The notes under the pieces were generated by a model, which was given only the letters and a program-made list of their open reading frames with translations, was not told the DNA's origin and ran no database searches. A stretch of DNA of 64,000 bases, taken from contig OX463778.1 in NCBI GenBank assembly GCA_949825025.1, positions 32,433,969 to 32,497,968 of the forward strand, given 5' to 3'. Position numbers and translations under genes: made by a program. Shown one piece after another: positions 61,183-64,000 of this stretch. The stretch comes from Siphlonurus alternatus (lineage: Eukaryota; Arthropoda; Insecta; Ephemeroptera; Siphlonuridae). Positions within the stretch are counted from its first letter, which is position 1, and the number at the start of each line of letters is the position of its first letter.

Positions 61183-61480
61183 GTTCCTCTCTAAATATAT
61201 ATACTATATGTATGGTAACGGCGGCGTAGTTTGTGCTTTCGCTTTTACTGTATATATATGCACAGAACACACATATGACAAATCAATGTATTTTTTTTTA
61301 TGAATATGTCCTCTGGATTGTCAACTACGTGTAATTGCCAATATATATGACGAACAGGAGGAAAAAGGTGCTTCCATTGGTATAAATATATTGGAGTAGG
61401 TGGCAAACATTGAAATGGGAGTATAGGTATAGATGTAATTAAGCATTTATCACAGTAAATTGTATCGAAGTGGCAACCCT

Positions 61481-61482
<2 letters not shown>

Positions 61483-61551
<69 letters not shown>
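61483..61551. repeat. (TA)n microsatellite
   Basis: About 34 uninterrupted TA units. Confidence 0.95.
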
Positions 61552-61555
<4 letters not shown>

Positions 61556-63683
61556 TTTTGTTGATGATGTATATGTATTGTATAACATCACATAAATATA
61601 GAAAAATCAAGTATTTTCAATATGACATGGCACTCGTACTATTATATATTTATTATAGCTTGCTGGAATTTTATAATATATTTATGTCCATCATATTTTT
61701 GTGAGTGTGACATATTGAAAAAAAAATTCAATATGTTTTATTCTCTAATCCAAACTCACCCCCTTAACAAAATTTTTTTTCATACTCTCCCTTTTTAAAT
61801 TTTCATATGTTTCTTTCTCTTTTTTTTTTCATCAATCTATACTAAAACATGGCGCTTAAACCTCATATTAATTATATGACTTCCATATGACTACGAAATA
61901 TTCATTTATATATATTTGTAATGTTAACCTAAACGTACTCTTTTTTTTTCACCCCTATGCTTACCTATAAATGTGATAAAGTGAGGGTGAAAAGTGGGAG
62001 TTAGGGATGAGGGAATTTGTTGGATTGGAATATAGAAACGATGTGTAGAGGGTTAGATACATTGAATTTTTTTTACCGACGTAGAGATAAAAAAATATTA
62101 TATATATATAATATATTTAGAGATCACAAATTTTTTGACATCGGACAAAAAATATATATAAATAAAAAAATAAATAAAATTTCTATTTTTTTTATCATAT
62201 AATAAAATAGTCCAATAGAAGTTGACGATTTTACCCCATGCTGAGTGTTGATTGGTGTTTCATATTTAAGTATAAAAAATAAAAACGTTTAAGAGGGAAA
62301 TTTGTTTAACTCCCCTTTTTGCCACCCCCCACGACTACTATTAACCCTAAAGCAACGTTTTCCTTGTTACTATGAGAGAGAAAATGTTTTCCTGATAGGA
62401 GATGAGATACTATGGACCAATCCAATCTCTATTTTCTCCATTTTGTTGCAAAATTAAAGGAAATGAATTTTCAAATGAACTAGGTTAACACCTAGAAATT
62501 ACAAAATAAGCCACGCCTTTCATATGAATCATCATTGGTTGATATAAAATGTCTTTATCTATAGTTCACCAATCACTAACAAATAAATATATTACATGAT
62601 TTTTTTTTTATTTTTAAATTGTTTAAAAAATAAAGTTAAATTTGTGTGTGTAAAATTCAATAATGTAATCCCCCTAACAATTGACTATATGACGTCACAA
62701 AGATGGTCCCAATGAGCAAGCCTAAATCCGGTCAAACGTATTTATTCTCTCCCACCACCCCCTTCTCTCCACCCTGTCAACGAAGAGCTCATTGCTGCCA
62801 CTAATAAAATATGTGATCGGAGCTTTGAAAATTTGTGCTTTTTTTATGCCCATCAGTGATTCTGAGGGCTTGGGGGGGGGGGAGGAAAAGCAAGAGGGGG
62901 TAGTAACTCTCAAATATTCACAGTCAGAGAGAGGAAGGAGGAGGAGAAGAAAAAGGGGTGGGGGTGAGAGAGTAAAGGGTTTTGAGTTCGATATTTCGCT
63001 TCTGTTCCTATGAATATTTCATCAAAGAATGGGAGTTTTGTGCTCTGGCTGTATTTTTTTAACTGACTGAAGTTAGAGGGCAATATTTCTGTTTCAGAAT
63101 AAAATTCTTTTATCATAACCTTCTCTCCTCCCCACCTCCTCTTTCCCCTCTTTTTCTCCTTCCCCCCCCCAAACACTCGAAGGGAAAAATTGTTTTATTT
63201 TAGTTTTTTCAAGCGTATAAAATATAAGAAACAAAGATATAATAGAGAATATTGTGAAATATTTATTAACGTTTCCTTTTTTTTTAATATTTCATATGAG
63301 TAGGCCATACCAGAACGTTATATTTTTCTTGTATATTTTTTTTTTTTCCTACCCCGTACAACCAAACCCAATCCTTTGGGAATTGCTCTACAGAGTTGAA
63401 AAACTATTTGTATGGAAAATATTACGCCTCATATAAGGTTACAGAAATGGAAAATAAAATTTATTTCAAATAAAAAAAGTTTTTTCATATGATAAAAGCT
63501 TAATTTTGCATAAAATAAGAAAGAAACTTATTTCTTTTAGATTGTAATCTTTGTTCGGTTGTATACAAAATTTAAAACTAGATTAAATGTGTTACATTCA
63601 TATAATACATCATTTCTGTATATATATATTTTCTTAGCAAATAAATGCCAAAGCTATTTTAATCTAGAAGTTTGTTTATAATA
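61552..63683. other. spacer downstream of the minus-strand gene
   Basis: TGACGTCA is at 62690-62697. 62870-62980 is purine-rich and 63117-63170 pyrimidine-rich; the two are partly complementary. Any 3' UTR of the minus-strand gene would start below 63684. No other gene seen. Confidence 0.4.
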
Positions 63684-64000
63684 TCACACAACTTCTCGGC
63701 TTGCGCGAAAAATATTCAAGGAACGATTTTCAACATTAAAATGTAGCAAAAATTTTGTTGGTAAAATGTCTTGCTTATCCGCGAGCAATGATTGATCTTT
63801 AATTACATCAATATAATGAATAAATTGACCAGGTGTGTTCTTGTAAGCTCTTTTATGTCGAGTATTCAGAATAAATATATTATTTAATTTTCCTGTAAAG
63901 TTTTTCAGTAAAGATACATGCACACTTCCTTCTGCTATAATAAAATAAAAATTATTAATTTGAAACTAATTAAGAAAATCTTTACCATGTTGGTTTGCAT
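63684..64000 (-). CDS. unidentified protein, C-terminal exons (partial at right edge)
   Basis: The last exon is 63934-63684 on the minus strand, ending in TGA. It is preceded by a good acceptor (T-rich tract then TATTATAG, AG at 63936-63935), a 51-base intron (63985-63935) with donor GTAAAG, and the last 15 bases of an upstream exon (64000-63986) that runs off the window. Frame is kept across the junction. The visible C-terminus reads from ANQHAEGSVHVSLLKNF through NIFILNTRHKRAYKN, QFIHYIDVIKDQSLLADKQD and ends NRSLNIFRASREVV. Composition is balanced and richer in charged residues than spurious frames here, which supports real coding. I do not recognise the family. No signal peptide or membrane segment is visible in this part. 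Confidence 0.55.

Overview
This is a piece of a very AT-rich animal nuclear genome, roughly three-quarters A+T by eye, and almost certainly an insect. The evidence is one clear BTB-domain exon of the bric-a-brac (bab) type, a protein family of insects and their relatives; A-rich translation-start context; a terminal gene with a 51-base intron; several terminal-inverted-repeat (TIR) transposon remnants; and very long GA/CT microsatellites. A parasitoid wasp or another AT-rich hymenopteran would fit, but the sequence alone does not settle the order. There are two assembly gaps of exactly 200 N (16480-16679 and 47448-47647).

Layout. From 1 to about 43.9 kb I see no convincing protein-coding gene. 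This stretch is AT-rich spacer, presumably intergenic or 5' intronic to the BTB gene. It carries ten of the thirteen GA/CT array loci, a 286-base GAA tract, a roughly 47-copy AAAT tract, at least seven inverted-repeat elements (6.3, 6.6, 17.2, 19.4, 20.1, 20.9 and 27.9 kb), a TIR-bounded 0.84-kb segment at 11.85 kb containing a 5S-rRNA-like stretch, and a pair of related ~350-base repeats 11 kb apart (15.0 and 25.9 kb). Short GC-richer islands at 11.2, 14.7, 26.5, 32.5, 35.9 and 36.6 kb stand out from the background and are the best places to look for non-coding first exons, promoters or enhancers.

At 43.93-44.13 kb a CpG-rich island precedes the one major coding exon, 44380-45318 (+). It encodes a BTB/POZ domain, a basic nuclear-localisation-like cluster, and Ala-, Pro- and Ser-rich linker, and it ends at a consensus splice donor in phase 0. 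No exon encoding the Bab DNA-binding region (Psq-type helix-turn-helix plus AT-hook) is visible downstream, so the gene probably runs off the right end and most of 45.3-63 kb would be its intron. That stretch holds a 2.43-kb fold-back element (52144-54569) whose arms are built from 131-base tandem repeats, plus long TA and CT arrays.

The right edge contains the last exon of an unidentified gene on the minus strand (63684-63934), with a 51-base intron and 15 bases of the preceding exon. If the bab-like gene does extend past the window, this minus-strand gene would be nested in its intron or converge with it.

No tRNA, intact rRNA gene, intact transposase, reverse transcriptase or viral gene was recognised. 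The most unusual items are the fold-back element, a marked excess of full TGACGTCA sites, the composition switch inside the BTB exon, and the set of structured repeats.
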